A program made the position numbers and the translations under genes. Shown piece by piece: positions 57,101 through 64,000 of a stretch of 64,000 nt of DNA. This DNA comes from CBDCGJ01 sp965216645 (GTDB taxonomy: Bacteria; Pseudomonadota; Alphaproteobacteria; GCA-2731375). Below the pieces are notes generated by a model. It searched no databases, was not told the DNA's origin, and was given only the letters and a program-made list of their open reading frames with translations. How positions within the stretch are numbered: position 1 is the stretch's first letter; each line of letters opens with the position of its first letter. Where the stretch lies: assembly GCA_965216645.1 (NCBI GenBank), contig CBDCGJ010000058.1, forward strand, positions 1 to 64,000, in the 5' to 3' direction.

Positions 57101-57827
57101 CCGCGACGGTTTCAAGAATATCGCCAATCCGCCGCTTGCCTTGGCGCAAATCTCCTCGGCGTTCGGCAAGGGACGAACCCGCTTCCTCGAAATCAAGGGG
57201 GATTGGAATGTCGATCGCGGCATCGCCCGGACGAAGAATATCGCCTCGGACTTCGAAGCCGGCTACGGCACGACCCATGGCACGGCGGATATTCCGCGTT
57301 GGCGTCTGAATCTGATAAATGATCTGCGTTTCTCACGAAAAAACAAGAATCCGGATGTTTCGGTGCTGGTGTTCGGCCCGATCGACGCGCCGCGCTACAA
57401 GGTCAACCAGGACCTATTGAAACGTGCGATCGGCGGTATCATAAAGGGCGATACTTTGAAGACGCTGAAGCCGGAAGAAATTCTGAAAAATCCGGAAGAC
57501 ATCATCAAAAAGCCGGCCGATGTTTTGAAGCAGGGGTTGGATTCGATTTTGAAGGGCGGGGCAAGCAGCGGCTCTTCGACCACAACCACGCCGGCGCCGG
57601 CGCCGGCGCCGAAACCGTCTGTTGACAGCAGTGGCCAAAAAGGCACCGCACTGCCGGATCGGACGAGGCCGAGGGACCGGACGTCCACGACCGCGCCCGA
57701 CTCCACCACCACGAAGCCGCAGCTGACGGAAGAAGAGCTGAAAAAGCGGCAAGAGGAACGCCGCAAGAGACGTGAAGAACGCCGCCGCAAGCGGGAAGAA
57801 CGTCGGAAACAGCAACAGGGCGGGTGA
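54135..57827 (+). CDS. asmA: AsmA-family inner-membrane protein with charged tail
   Basis: The 1230-residue protein has an N-terminal membrane anchor (KKIIIGLLVVVVVLAGAVLVAPGLINW) and the AsmA start DFLGREIKITGDVSLTLLPSPRLAVGGLAIA. Long repetitive beta-rich periplasmic modules follow. The C-terminal AsmA domain includes LRLSFKADNLQLKQALTALAG and WEFVKGLSGLVRMRAWDGAIEGMDL. Relatives bridge inner and outer membranes and are thought to move phospholipid. After about residue 1135 comes a Ser/Thr/Pro linker and a KR/E-rich tail unlike most AsmA proteins. The start codon is TTG. It stands alone between divergent DUF4169 and convergent RHH genes. Confidence 0.9.
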   Translation: MKKIIIGLLVVVVVLAGAVLVAPGLINWNKEKSAIESYASDFLGREIKITGDVSLTLLPSPRLAVGGLAIAGIEGGQAPHFLKVKQAEILVAFRPLLSGTLKFESIFVEGPDIVLERLADGRANWIFDAEQPTSAEGESAGGVLSNIDFALQKLTVRNGTVAYQNETAGVREKVENLQFAASVGSLNGPFAAKGDLTTRGEDVAFDVSIDSVAELALIPIAATLGLKGESAGTMKFFGSANLAGDAPDITGDLSVESANLAGLMTALTEAPAPKFFGRPFELTGKAAFAGEALRLTNMAVSFGDVRATGQISANLAVEPMADVKLQAKNINLDKFMAEAGGAGDETADTSAPGQFEWPDLPKELSARFDIKVDGITLNDGLIRQTSVQGVIGDGRLDLTQFRSLLPGGSDIALTGSLMPGTAQPRLKGRLEAASNNLRGLFAWLGVQLDAPAGRLANLVLTADIAGQDDLLQFPKLNLRLDATKIGGSATMRLQARPSFGLNLSADKINFDGYRPLSVGASAEQSKSATNSNVLGSFDTDLKLSVNQLTYQRKAMRGIKVDAQLFQGKLTVRRADIDDIGGGGLSLSGTATNLGGQPTVDMALGAKAANLSTITRFLGVRTPVPASKLRDFALNTSLKGDVSKMRLKGQAKLGRLVLEYNALGLDLMKSPSTDATFNLKHPSVAGFAKQFGLGFAPKSDGEIALSGSVKGNLASLSLDSKLSLAGGRLAAVGSVANISNSPAFKLKLDAYHGDMSAFMGAFGQSYRPLRDGKHELKMAANLEGNPAKFKLAGLNGVLGQTNVQGTVNGDISGKLPYFNMDLKLGELWLQEFIPSKQSGRRAQGEKRWSRHRIDFSPLRSMTADAKVTAALIRFQNIPLQKPNLILKLRGGRLDVAPINANLFGGSLSGEGRMASGSRNNLRLSFKADNLQLKQALTALAGNKRVSGLATLSGNLATSGRSEWEFVKGLSGLVRMRAWDGAIEGMDLKRARDGFKNIANPPLALAQISSAFGKGRTRFLEIKGDWNVDRGIARTKNIASDFEAGYGTTHGTADIPRWRLNLINDLRFSRKNKNPDVSVLVFGPIDAPRYKVNQDLLKRAIGGIIKGDTLKTLKPEEILKNPEDIIKKPADVLKQGLDSILKGGASSGSSTTTTPAPAPAPKPSVDSSGQKGTALPDRTRPRDRTSTTAPDSTTTKPQLTEEELKKRQEERRKRREERRRKREERRKQQQGG

Positions 57828-57831
57828 CATT

Positions 57832-58065
57832 CTACGTCCGGGACGATCTCAAATACTCGAGGACATAGACCCGGACGGCGCCGGATAGTGTGCCCGTGCG
57901 CAGGGTGTCGACCTCCTCAATAATACTGGTCATGGTCCGGCCTTCGGATTTGGCGATCGCTTTCAAGGCCTCCCAAAAGGCGCGTTCGAGAGACAGGCTG
58001 GTCCGATGGCCGGAAACGCGGAAGGAGCGTCGAAGAGGCTCGCTCGGATCGTCTGACCCGCCCAC
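57832..58065 (-). CDS. ribbon-helix-helix domain protein
   Basis: The 77-residue protein has the RHH_4 pattern RRSFRVSGHRTSLSLERAFWEALKAIAKSEGRTMTSIIEEVD, where the SLSLE strand would pair in a DNA-binding dimer. It may regulate neighbouring genes, but no operator is known. The start is GTG 58065, two bases after the fumC stop, with no evident ribosome site, so it is probably translated by coupling. It converges with asmA, 4 bases between stops. Confidence 0.85.
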   Translation of the reverse strand: MGGSDDPSEPLRRSFRVSGHRTSLSLERAFWEALKAIAKSEGRTMTSIIEEVDTLRTGTLSGAVRVYVLEYLRSSRT

Positions 58066-58067
58066 GG

Positions 58068-59474
58068 CTATTTTTTCGGACCGAGCATGGTTCGCGGTTT
58101 GACGAACTTGTCGAAATCGCCGGGGGCGACAAGTTCCAGCTCTTCCGCCGCCTGTCGCAGTGTCAGGCCCTTCTTATGGGCGTGCTTGGCGATTGACGCC
58201 GCGTTGTCGTAACCGATATGCGGCGCCAAAGCCGTGACGAGCATCAGGGAGTTGCCCATCAATTCGTCGATACGCTCCAAATTCGGCTCGATACCCGCGA
58301 CGCAATTGTCCGTGAAACTGCGCATGCCGTCGGCCAGCAATTTGATCGATTGCAGAAGGCTGTAAATCATCACCGGTTTGAACACGTTCAGTTCCATGTG
58401 ACCGTTGGAGCCCGCGACGGTAATGGTCGTGTGATTGCCGATGACTTGCGCGCAGACCATGGTCAGGGCTTCGCACTGGGTCGGATTGACCTTGCCGGGC
58501 ATGATCGAGGAGCCGGGTTCATTTTCCGGCAAGCTCAACTCCGCAAGGCCGGAGCGGGGCCCCGAACCCAAGAGCCGGATGTCGTTGGCGATTTTCATCA
58601 ACGAGGCGGCGATAACGTTGAGCGCGCCAGAGCATTCGATGACGGCATCATGTGCCGCCAGCGCCTCGAATTTGTTCTCTGCCGTTTTGAAGGGAAGTTT
58701 AGTGAACTCGGAAATTTCTTTCGCGATCATTTTGTCGAAGCCGACATGGGCGTTTAGGCCCGTGCCGACCGCCGTGCCGCCCTGGGCCAGCTGATAGAGC
58801 CGCGGCAAAGTATCTTTCACGCGGGCGATGGCGTATTTCATCTGGGTCGAATAGCCGGAGAATTCCTGCCCCAAGGTCAACGGTGTCGCGTCCTGCAAAT
58901 GGGTGCGGCCGATCTTGATGATTTTCTTCCAGGCTTTTGCCTTTGTGTCCAAGGCCTGTCGTAAATACTCCAGGCTGGGCAGCAATTCGTCATGGATTTC
59001 GGTAACCGCGGCGACATGCATCACCGTCGGGAATGTGTCGTTCGAGGATTGTCCCATATTGCAATGGTCATTCGGATGGACCGGCGACTTGCTCCCCATC
59101 TCACCGCCGAGCAATTCGATGGCGCGGTTTGAAATCACTTCGTTGGCGTTCATGTTGCTTTGCGTGCCGGAACCGGTTTGCCAAACCACGAGAGGGAAGT
59201 GATCGTCGAGCTTCCCCGTCGCCACTTCCTTGGCTGCCCGGACGATGGCGTTGCCAAGCTTTTTCGGTAAAACGCCCAATTTTATGTTGCTCCGCGCCGC
59301 AGCCATTTTAACGATGCCGAGCGACCGCACGACCGGTAACGGCATGGTTTCGCCGCCGATCTTGAAGTTCTGCCGGGATCTCTGGGTTTGTGCGCCCCAA
59401 TATTTGTCAGCGGGAACCTTGATCGGGCCGAAGCTATCGGATTCGATACGTGTGGCGGTGGACTTTTTGTTCAT
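58068..59474 (-). CDS. fumC: class II fumarate hydratase
   Basis: The 468-residue TCA-cycle enzyme interconverts fumarate and malate without an iron-sulfur cluster. Key segments: KYWGAQTQRSRQNF at the start, SGTQSNMNANEVISNRA, GRTHLQDATPLTLGQEFSGY (active-site His) and the mobile catalytic-Ser loop GSSIMPGKVNPTQCEAL near residue 320. gaggaag lies 8 bases before the ATG. It is followed by the RHH gene. Aspartase-like relatives share this fold but the loop and length suit FumC. Confidence 0.95.
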   Translation of the reverse strand: MNKKSTATRIESDSFGPIKVPADKYWGAQTQRSRQNFKIGGETMPLPVVRSLGIVKMAAARSNIKLGVLPKKLGNAIVRAAKEVATGKLDDHFPLVVWQTGSGTQSNMNANEVISNRAIELLGGEMGSKSPVHPNDHCNMGQSSNDTFPTVMHVAAVTEIHDELLPSLEYLRQALDTKAKAWKKIIKIGRTHLQDATPLTLGQEFSGYSTQMKYAIARVKDTLPRLYQLAQGGTAVGTGLNAHVGFDKMIAKEISEFTKLPFKTAENKFEALAAHDAVIECSGALNVIAASLMKIANDIRLLGSGPRSGLAELSLPENEPGSSIMPGKVNPTQCEALTMVCAQVIGNHTTITVAGSNGHMELNVFKPVMIYSLLQSIKLLADGMRSFTDNCVAGIEPNLERIDELMGNSLMLVTALAPHIGYDNAASIAKHAHKKGLTLRQAAEELELVAPGDFDKFVKPRTMLGPKK

Positions 59475-59554
59475 AACGGATGCTTCCTCGCTTGGTAATC
59501 CTTGCGATGTAGCAGAAGCAGGGCCGTCGGTGAACGGTTTTGTGCGACGTCAGC

Positions 59555-60052
59555 TCAAGACTTTCGAAATGCGTCGAGTGTGACGACATTTTTGTCTGTC
59601 TTGTTCTCTTCCGTATCGTCGTCTTGAACCGCAGGTACGGACGGGTCGGGGTCGACTTTCGACTTGGCTCGCTCCTCGGGGAACAATGCGTCCTTGCCTA
59701 ACAGCTTGAATTGGAGTCCGAATTGCACACTGGGATCGAAGAAGCCCGTGATCGAGGTGAAGGGAATGGACAATGGTTCAGGTTTGCCATTGAAGCTCAA
59801 GGTCAACGAAAAGCCGTCGTCCCGTACATCGAGATCCCAAAACTGATGCTGGATAACGATGGTCATTTCTTCCGGAAAACGCTCGCGCAGGTAGTCCGGA
59901 ACCTCAGCGCCGTCAATATCAGTTCGGAACGTTACGTAATAGTGATGCTCGCCAAGCAGCCCGTCTTTCGCGGTCCGCTCCAACGCCCGGCGCACCAACC
60001 CGCGCATGGCCGATTCGACCATTTTCGGGTAATCCATCATATCGTTCGCCAT
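59555..60052 (-). CDS. sspB: SspB-family ClpXP adaptor
   Basis: The 165-residue protein has the alphaproteobacterial SspB fold: LVRRALERTAKDGLLGEHHYYVTFRTDIDGAEVPDYLRERFPEEMTIVIQHQFWDLDV and PFTSITGFFDPSVQFGLQF. A flexible acidic tail follows, then the short end NVVTLDAFRKS, which would dock on ClpX. It binds the N-terminal part of the tmRNA tag and delivers tagged proteins to ClpXP. It sits just downstream of the tmRNA gene on the same strand. No ribosome site precedes the ATG. Confidence 0.92.
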   Translation of the reverse strand: MANDMMDYPKMVESAMRGLVRRALERTAKDGLLGEHHYYVTFRTDIDGAEVPDYLRERFPEEMTIVIQHQFWDLDVRDDGFSLTLSFNGKPEPLSIPFTSITGFFDPSVQFGLQFKLLGKDALFPEERAKSKVDPDPSVPAVQDDDTEENKTDKNVVTLDAFRKS

Positions 60053-60164
60053 AGTAAAAAATGCTCATATTGGCACCCTCTCGCATACCCTATGACATTA
60101 CAGCGGTCGGACGCAAACAATGAATCGACTTGAGATAAGTCGTCTAAGTATCCGTAATTTTACT

Positions 60165-60480
60165 TAAATGGGGGGCTTCTGTTGCCCGGCGCCCCCCGGG
60201 CCGCGCTTACTCATTCCTAAGCAGCGAGGCGGCCTTCGGCCGCAGTGTTGTCGTTGGCATTTACCAACTGGCCCGTTTCGGCGGAACCATACCGAGCACA
60301 GACGACATCTTTACCACGCACGTCGATCCTTTTTCGCCCCCATCAAAAACGCAGTCATTCCTCTCTCTATTGGCTGATTCGCCGAGACTGTGTTTTTGGT
60401 GGAGGCGCCGGGTACCGCCCCCGGGTCCGTAACGCTTATTTCATGACGCGTTTAGTGCCATAGCCGGACGAGCCGGCAGT
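60165..60480 (-). ncRNA. ssrA: tmRNA, circularly permuted two-piece (alphaproteobacterial) type
   Basis: Read on the minus strand, the acceptor piece (about 60480-60397) ends with a T arm CCGGG-GGCGGTA-CCCGG, acceptor strand CGCCTCC and encoded ACCA. After a 55-base spacer the coding piece starts at 60341 with GGGGGCG, which pairs with CGCCTCC leaving a G3-U70 pair, the alanine identity element. GGATCGACG follows as in other tmRNAs. The tag frame starts at GCC 60258 and reads ANDNTAAEGRLAA, ending in TAG 60219-60217. A GGGGGGC/GCCCCCC hairpin (60197-60170) closes the 3' end. Exact processed ends are inferred. It rescues stalled ribosomes; the tag's ANDN suits SspB and its LAA suits ClpX. Confidence 0.93.
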
Positions 60481-60484
60481 CGTA

Positions 60485-60513
60485 AATATAGGGATTTTAT
60501 CGACTTTCGCCAA
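60485..60513 (-). promoter_or_regulatory. tmRNA promoter
   Basis: On the minus strand TTGGCG (60513-60508) and TATATT (60490-60485) are spaced by 17 bases, a good sigma-70 promoter. Transcription would start near 60478, at the edge of the acceptor piece of the tmRNA. The region between this and the divergent thyX gene (60514-60609) shows nothing else. Confidence 0.7.
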
Positions 60514-60609
60514 TGCTAATTATTCGGTTGAGCAATTTGCCGTCGCGTTCCATTGCACCCACCGGGTTTGCCGCTAGACTGCCGTCTTTGTCGCGTGAAT
60601 GAGGCAGTG

Positions 60610-61542
60610 ATGGCGGTTACTCGGGAACAACAAGCGGAAATCGACGAGCAGCGGGCGCAATCCTCCGAGACCCGGCGTGTCGTGTCGCCGGCCTTGGAAG
60701 AGGTTCTATACCAAGCCATTCCGGCGTTGGATCATGGTTTTGTCCGCGTGGTCGATTATATGGGCGACGATGCGGCAATCGTGCAAGCAGCCCGGGTTTC
60801 CTATGGCCGTGGCACGAAGAAGGTTCAGGATGACAGCGGTTTGATCAAGTATCTCATGCGTCACCGCCACACCACGCCCTTCGAAATGTGCGAGATCAAG
60901 TATCATATCAAGTTACCGATCTTCGTCGCCCGGCAGTGGATTCGCCACCGGACCGCCAATGTAAACGAGTATTCCGCCCGATACTCGATTCTGGACAAAG
61001 AGTTTTATATTCCCGCGCCTGCTCAACTGGCAGCCCAATCGACCAGCAATCGTCAAGGTCGCGGCGACGTCCTTCAAGGCGCCGAGGCCGAGCGGGTGCT
61101 GCAGCTGCTGCGCGAGGACGCGACCCGTTGCTACGACGATTATCAGGAGATGCTGAACGAGAGCGAGGACGGTGAAGTGATCGATCCCGACCGGGACGGC
61201 CTTGCGCGGGAATTGGCCCGCATGAACCTACCTTTGAACATCTACACGCAATGGTATTGGAAGACCGACCTACACAATTTGCTGCACTTTCTCTCGCTAC
61301 GGGCCGATCCGCATGCGCAATACGAGATCCGCGTCTACGCCGATGTGATGCTGGAGACGGTGCGCCGCTGGGTGCCGATCGCGGCGGCTGCCTTCGAGGA
61401 ATACCGCATCGGCGGTGTCAATCTGTCGAAAACCGATATCGACGTGGTCCGCCGCCTGCTTGCCGGCGAACAGGTCGAACAGCCGACCAGCGGGATGTCA
61501 CCCAGGGAATGGCGCGAACTGATGGCGGTGCTGGGCCGCTAA
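60610..61542 (+). CDS. thyX: flavin-dependent thymidylate synthase
   Basis: The 310-residue enzyme makes dTMP from dUMP with FAD and methylene-folate. The ThyX motif RHRTANVNEYSARY lies at residues 112-125, and YLMRHRHTTPFEMCEIKYHIKLPIFVARQWIRHR is typical. NLPLNIYTQWYWKTDLHNLLHFLSLR completes the active site. ATG 60610 is chosen as the family-typical start; a longer frame from 60553 has no support. It stands alone, divergent from the tmRNA gene. Confidence 0.95.
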   Translation: MAVTREQQAEIDEQRAQSSETRRVVSPALEEVLYQAIPALDHGFVRVVDYMGDDAAIVQAARVSYGRGTKKVQDDSGLIKYLMRHRHTTPFEMCEIKYHIKLPIFVARQWIRHRTANVNEYSARYSILDKEFYIPAPAQLAAQSTSNRQGRGDVLQGAEAERVLQLLREDATRCYDDYQEMLNESEDGEVIDPDRDGLARELARMNLPLNIYTQWYWKTDLHNLLHFLSLRADPHAQYEIRVYADVMLETVRRWVPIAAAAFEEYRIGGVNLSKTDIDVVRRLLAGEQVEQPTSGMSPREWRELMAVLGR

Positions 61543-61590
61543 GCTGGTCTCGTCGATGATTCATTGAAAATAGCGATTTCGAGAGCAGCG

Positions 61591-61785
61591 CTATTCGCCA
61601 CAGTCTTCACCGTCTATGCCGTCACCGCCCCGGTTCATGCCGAGCATGCGCCGCACGTCGATGATGCCGTACAGATCGAGGACCCACGTGACGGAGAGGA
61701 TACAGGCAAACAGCACCAGGGCCGCGGTCAGTGGATTCTCGATACCGGTCAAGGCTTCGAACGGTAATACCTCATCCTTTTCCAT
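61591..61785 (-). CDS. small single-helix membrane protein, hypothetical
   Basis: The 64-residue product has one membrane segment (NPLTAALVLFACILSVTWVLDLYGII, about residues 17-42) and a Gly/Asp-rich polar tail. Third codon positions are strongly G/C in this frame, which argues that it is coding. A frame on the other strand at 61564-61767 looks like a signal peptide but is its shadow. It starts 32 bases after the mrp stop, so it is probably co-transcribed with mrp. I recognise no family. Confidence 0.55.
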   Translation of the reverse strand: MEKDEVLPFEALTGIENPLTAALVLFACILSVTWVLDLYGIIDVRRMLGMNRGGDGIDGEDCGE

Positions 61786-61817
61786 GAATCGGATAATAAC
61801 CCAATTAAGGCTTGCCG

Positions 61818-62939
61818 CTATTCGAAGACGATCTTCGGCACGGCTTGGTCCGCGTTTTGCGCGGAAATCCGTGCTGCCAATTGTTCGGCCGCACTCTTGT
61901 AAGCCGCCGATTGCGGCCCAGTCGGGTCTGTAATCATGATCGGTTGGCCCGAATCGGACGTTTCCCTAATCGCGATATGCAAGGGGATTTCGCCGAGAAA
62001 ATGGCAGCCGATTTCGCTTGCTACTTCCCGTGCGCCACCATGTCCGAAAATGTCGTGGCGGCCGCCGCAATCAGGGCAGACGAAATAGCTCATATTCTCG
62101 ACCAGTCCGAGTACCGGAACCTCGACGCGCTCGAACATGGCGATGCCGCGTTTGGCGTCGATCAGCGCCACATCCTGCGGCGTTGACACGATGACGGCAC
62201 CGGTCAAAGGCGCGCGCTGCGACAAAGTCAGCTGCGCGTCGCCCGTACCCGGCGGCATGTCGATCATCAAAACGTCCAGTTCGCCCCAATCGACGTCCCG
62301 TAGCATTTGCTCGAGCGCACTCATCACCATCGGGCCGCGCCAGATCATGGGGGTGTCTTCTTCCACCAAAAACCCCATCGACATGGCGACGAGGCCGTGA
62401 TTGCGCATCGGTATGAGCTTCTCTCCGTCAGAATCCGGTTTGCCGTCGATGCCCAGCATCCGCGGGATTGAGGGGCCGTAGATGTCCGCGTCGAGAATCC
62501 CAACCCGCATGCCTAAAGCCGCCAATCCCAGGGAAAGATTGACGGTCGTCGTTGATTTGCCGACGCCACCCTTGCCGGACGCGACCGCGACCATCGCGGC
62601 GACACCCGGTAGGTCCAAACGATTGCCGCGCGGCGATTGCGCCGGCTGCGCCGGTCGGGCGGCTTGCGGTGGTGCCGATGGCGCCGCTTGGCGTTCCGCC
62701 GTTAAGATCGCCGTGGCCGACAACACGTTCGGCAGATTTTTCACCACATCCTCGCAAGTCTTGCGCAGCGGTTCCAGTTTCGGGCCGTCCGCCGGGTCTA
62801 CTTCGATGGCGAACTGAACATGCCCGTCGCGGACATGAACGCCGGAAATCATCCCGCGCCGCACCACGTCGGTTTTGCCGTCAGGGGACATGATATTGCC
62901 GAGCGCGGCCATAATGGCGTCTTCATTGACAGCGGCCAT
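61818..62939 (-). CDS. mrp: Mrp/NBP35 family Fe-S cluster carrier ATPase
   Basis: The 373-residue protein has an N-terminal MIP18-like domain (about residues 5-80) and, after a Pro/Ala linker, the deviant Walker A ASGKGGVGKST (about 120-130). DADIYGPSIPRMLG, IDMPPGTGDAQLTL and the cluster-binding CPDCGG follow. It carries and delivers iron-sulfur clusters in the cytosol. ATG 62939 has gggaga 10 bases upstream; a longer frame to 63029 is unlikely. It is divergent from hflK. Confidence 0.93.
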   Translation of the reverse strand: MAAVNEDAIMAALGNIMSPDGKTDVVRRGMISGVHVRDGHVQFAIEVDPADGPKLEPLRKTCEDVVKNLPNVLSATAILTAERQAAPSAPPQAARPAQPAQSPRGNRLDLPGVAAMVAVASGKGGVGKSTTTVNLSLGLAALGMRVGILDADIYGPSIPRMLGIDGKPDSDGEKLIPMRNHGLVAMSMGFLVEEDTPMIWRGPMVMSALEQMLRDVDWGELDVLMIDMPPGTGDAQLTLSQRAPLTGAVIVSTPQDVALIDAKRGIAMFERVEVPVLGLVENMSYFVCPDCGGRHDIFGHGGAREVASEIGCHFLGEIPLHIAIRETSDSGQPIMITDPTGPQSAAYKSAAEQLAARISAQNADQAVPKIVFE

Positions 62940-63133
62940 ACTTGATTTCTCCCGTGTTGGAACGATATCGCTATCTATCGGTGGAACGGCGGCCCGGCAA
63001 GCGCGTTGCGCGCGGACGGTAGCTGTCATATAACGCCGATGACGAATTCGGCAATGCCATGTAGTGGGTTAGGCGGCGAAAACCGTCCGCCGGTCGAGTT
63101 TCGACCATCGTTCGACGAAAAGAAGGAGCAGCC

Positions 63134-64000
63134 ATGCCGTGGAGCAATCAAGGCGGCGGTAACAACGGCGACGGCCGCAGTCCCTGGGGTGGATCCGGCG
63201 GCGGAGGCGGCGGCTACGGCGGCGGCCCGCAACCGCCGAACCTGGAAGAGATCCTGCGCAAGGGGCAGGACCGCTTCAAAGGCGCCCTCCCCGGGGGCGG
63301 AAATTGGGGCATACGAGGCATCATCGTCGCCTTGTTTTTGCTTTTACTTCTTTGGGCGGCCAGCGGTATCTACCGCGTGGGTCCGGATGAACAAGGCGTT
63401 GAATTGCGCTTCGGCAAATATGTAGAGACCACCCCGCCCGGTTTGCATTACCATTTTCCGACACCGATCGAGACCGTCGAGAAACCGAAGGTTACGCGAA
63501 TCAATCGGGCGGAAATCGGCTTTCGCTCCACCGGCGATAACCTCAGCGGTGGCCGAGGCCGCGATTTGCCGCATGAAAGCCTAATGCTGACCGGCGACGA
63601 AAACATCGTCGACATCCACTTCGCCGTCTTTTGGCGGATCGGCGATGCCCGCAAGTTTCTGTTCAATATCCGTAATCCGGGAGAATCCGTGAAAGCGGTG
63701 GCGGAAAGCGTGATGCGCGAAGTGGTCGGTAACTCCAAGATCGACGATGTCTTGACCGAAGGACGGGAACTGGTCGAGACCCGAACCTTGGAAATCATGC
63801 AGCAGACCTTGGACGATTATCAATCCGGTATCATCATTACGGAAGTGAAACTGCAAAAGGCGGATCCGCCGGCGGCGGTGATCGACGCCTTCCGCGACGT
63901 CCAGGCGGCACGCGCCGACCAGGAGAGAAAGCGGAATGAGGCAGAGGCTTACGCCAATGATATCATCCCGCGGGCCCGCGGTGAGGCTGCTCAAATTCGC
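63134..64000 (+). CDS. hflK: HflK, membrane protease modulator (3' end beyond window)
   Basis: The frame stays open to the window edge, giving 289 residues. A Gly-rich cytoplasmic start (MPWSNQGGGNNGDGRSPWGG) leads to one membrane helix (IRGIIVALFLLLLLWAASGIY, about 59-79). The SPFH/band-7 domain then begins at RVGPDEQGVELRFGKYVETTPPGLHYHFP, and the visible end QAARADQERKRNEAEAYANDIIP is the coiled-coil region. HflK with HflC forms a periplasmic cage around FtsH and limits its proteolysis. An aaggag site precedes ATG 63134. hflC presumably follows outside the window. Confidence 0.95.
   Translation, partial: MPWSNQGGGNNGDGRSPWGGSGGGGGGYGGGPQPPNLEEILRKGQDRFKGALPGGGNWGIRGIIVALFLLLLLWAASGIYRVGPDEQGVELRFGKYVETTPPGLHYHFPTPIETVEKPKVTRINRAEIGFRSTGDNLSGGRGRDLPHESLMLTGDENIVDIHFAVFWRIGDARKFLFNIRNPGESVKAVAESVMREVVGNSKIDDVLTEGRELVETRTLEIMQQTLDDYQSGIIITEVKLQKADPPAAVIDAFRDVQAARADQERKRNEAEAYANDIIPRARGEAAQIR

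Noticed and set aside
60168..60377. 69-codon plus-strand ORF
   Set aside because: It lies antisense to the tmRNA and has no protein-like features.
61564..61767. Plus-strand frame with an apparent signal peptide after thyX
   Set aside because: The opposite frame has stronger G/C at third codon positions and a real membrane helix; hydrophobic pattern on the plus strand is a mirror effect.

Overview
The window looks like chromosomal DNA of a free-living, probably marine, Rhodospirillales-like alphaproteobacterium. Supporting signs are high GC with strong G/C at third codon positions, a circularly permuted two-piece tmRNA gene, an SspB of the alphaproteobacterial type, DUF1491, DUF4169, RHH and DUF1127 proteins, glyQ-glyS-ppdK in one run, and a flavin-dependent ThyX. 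I see no insertion sequence, prophage, CRISPR array or plasmid gene. This is mainly core and catabolic chromosome with short operons, many of them overlapping by 1-4 bases. I did not find a clear-cut new multi-gene system.

Layout. 1-6.4 kb: end of a crotonase-family gene, an ankyrin protein coupled to a class III aminotransferase, a DmdB-like acyl-CoA ligase, an MtfA-like zinc peptidase and an agmatinase-family ureohydrolase. 6.4-15 kb: a secreted CARDB protein, an MBL-fold hydrolase, a rhomboid protease, a methyltransferase, and an emrA-emrB efflux operon with a second MFS gene. 15-21 kb: a dipeptide/oligopeptide-type ABC importer split into two convergent halves, then tRNA-Pro(CGG) with a strong terminator. 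21-30.5 kb: octaprenyl diphosphate synthase, a TrmN6-like methyltransferase, thiolase plus AcuI-like reductase, a glycosyltransferase, YgfZ, two tandem GSTs, Tag glycosylase, an unlisted 58-residue ORF, DUF1491 and a tyrosine-phosphatase-like protein. 30.5-39.5 kb: acyl-CoA synthetase, ppdK, glyS, glyQ, and a run holding an apparently exported, C-terminally short deaminase and an S49 peptidase. 39.6-50 kb: CaiB-type racemase, Usp, cupin, DMT transporter, M24 aminopeptidase, DUF1127 protein, prmA and uvrD. 50-64 kb: FAD-linked dehydrogenase, hotdog thioesterase, ClC transporter, AsmA, RHH protein, fumC, sspB, tmRNA, thyX, mrp and the start of hflK.

Themes. Several genes suit CoA-thioester catabolism: two acyl-CoA ligases, crotonase, thiolase, acrylyl-CoA reductase-like enzyme, CaiB racemase and a betainyl-CoA-type thioesterase. 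The DmdB-like and AcuI-like genes hint at DMSP or acrylate metabolism, but they lie 20 kb apart and no dmdA, dmdC or ddd gene is present. Protein quality control is represented by tmRNA and its adaptor SspB side by side, HflK, MtfA, rhomboid and S49 proteases. The observations most worth checking are the tmRNA/sspB pair with its 13-residue tag, a terminator embedded in the prmA coding sequence, a segment of odd codon usage inside glyS, the Tat-type truncated deaminase, a gene with no ordinary start codon at the expected place (near 49996), and a possibly leaderless emrA.
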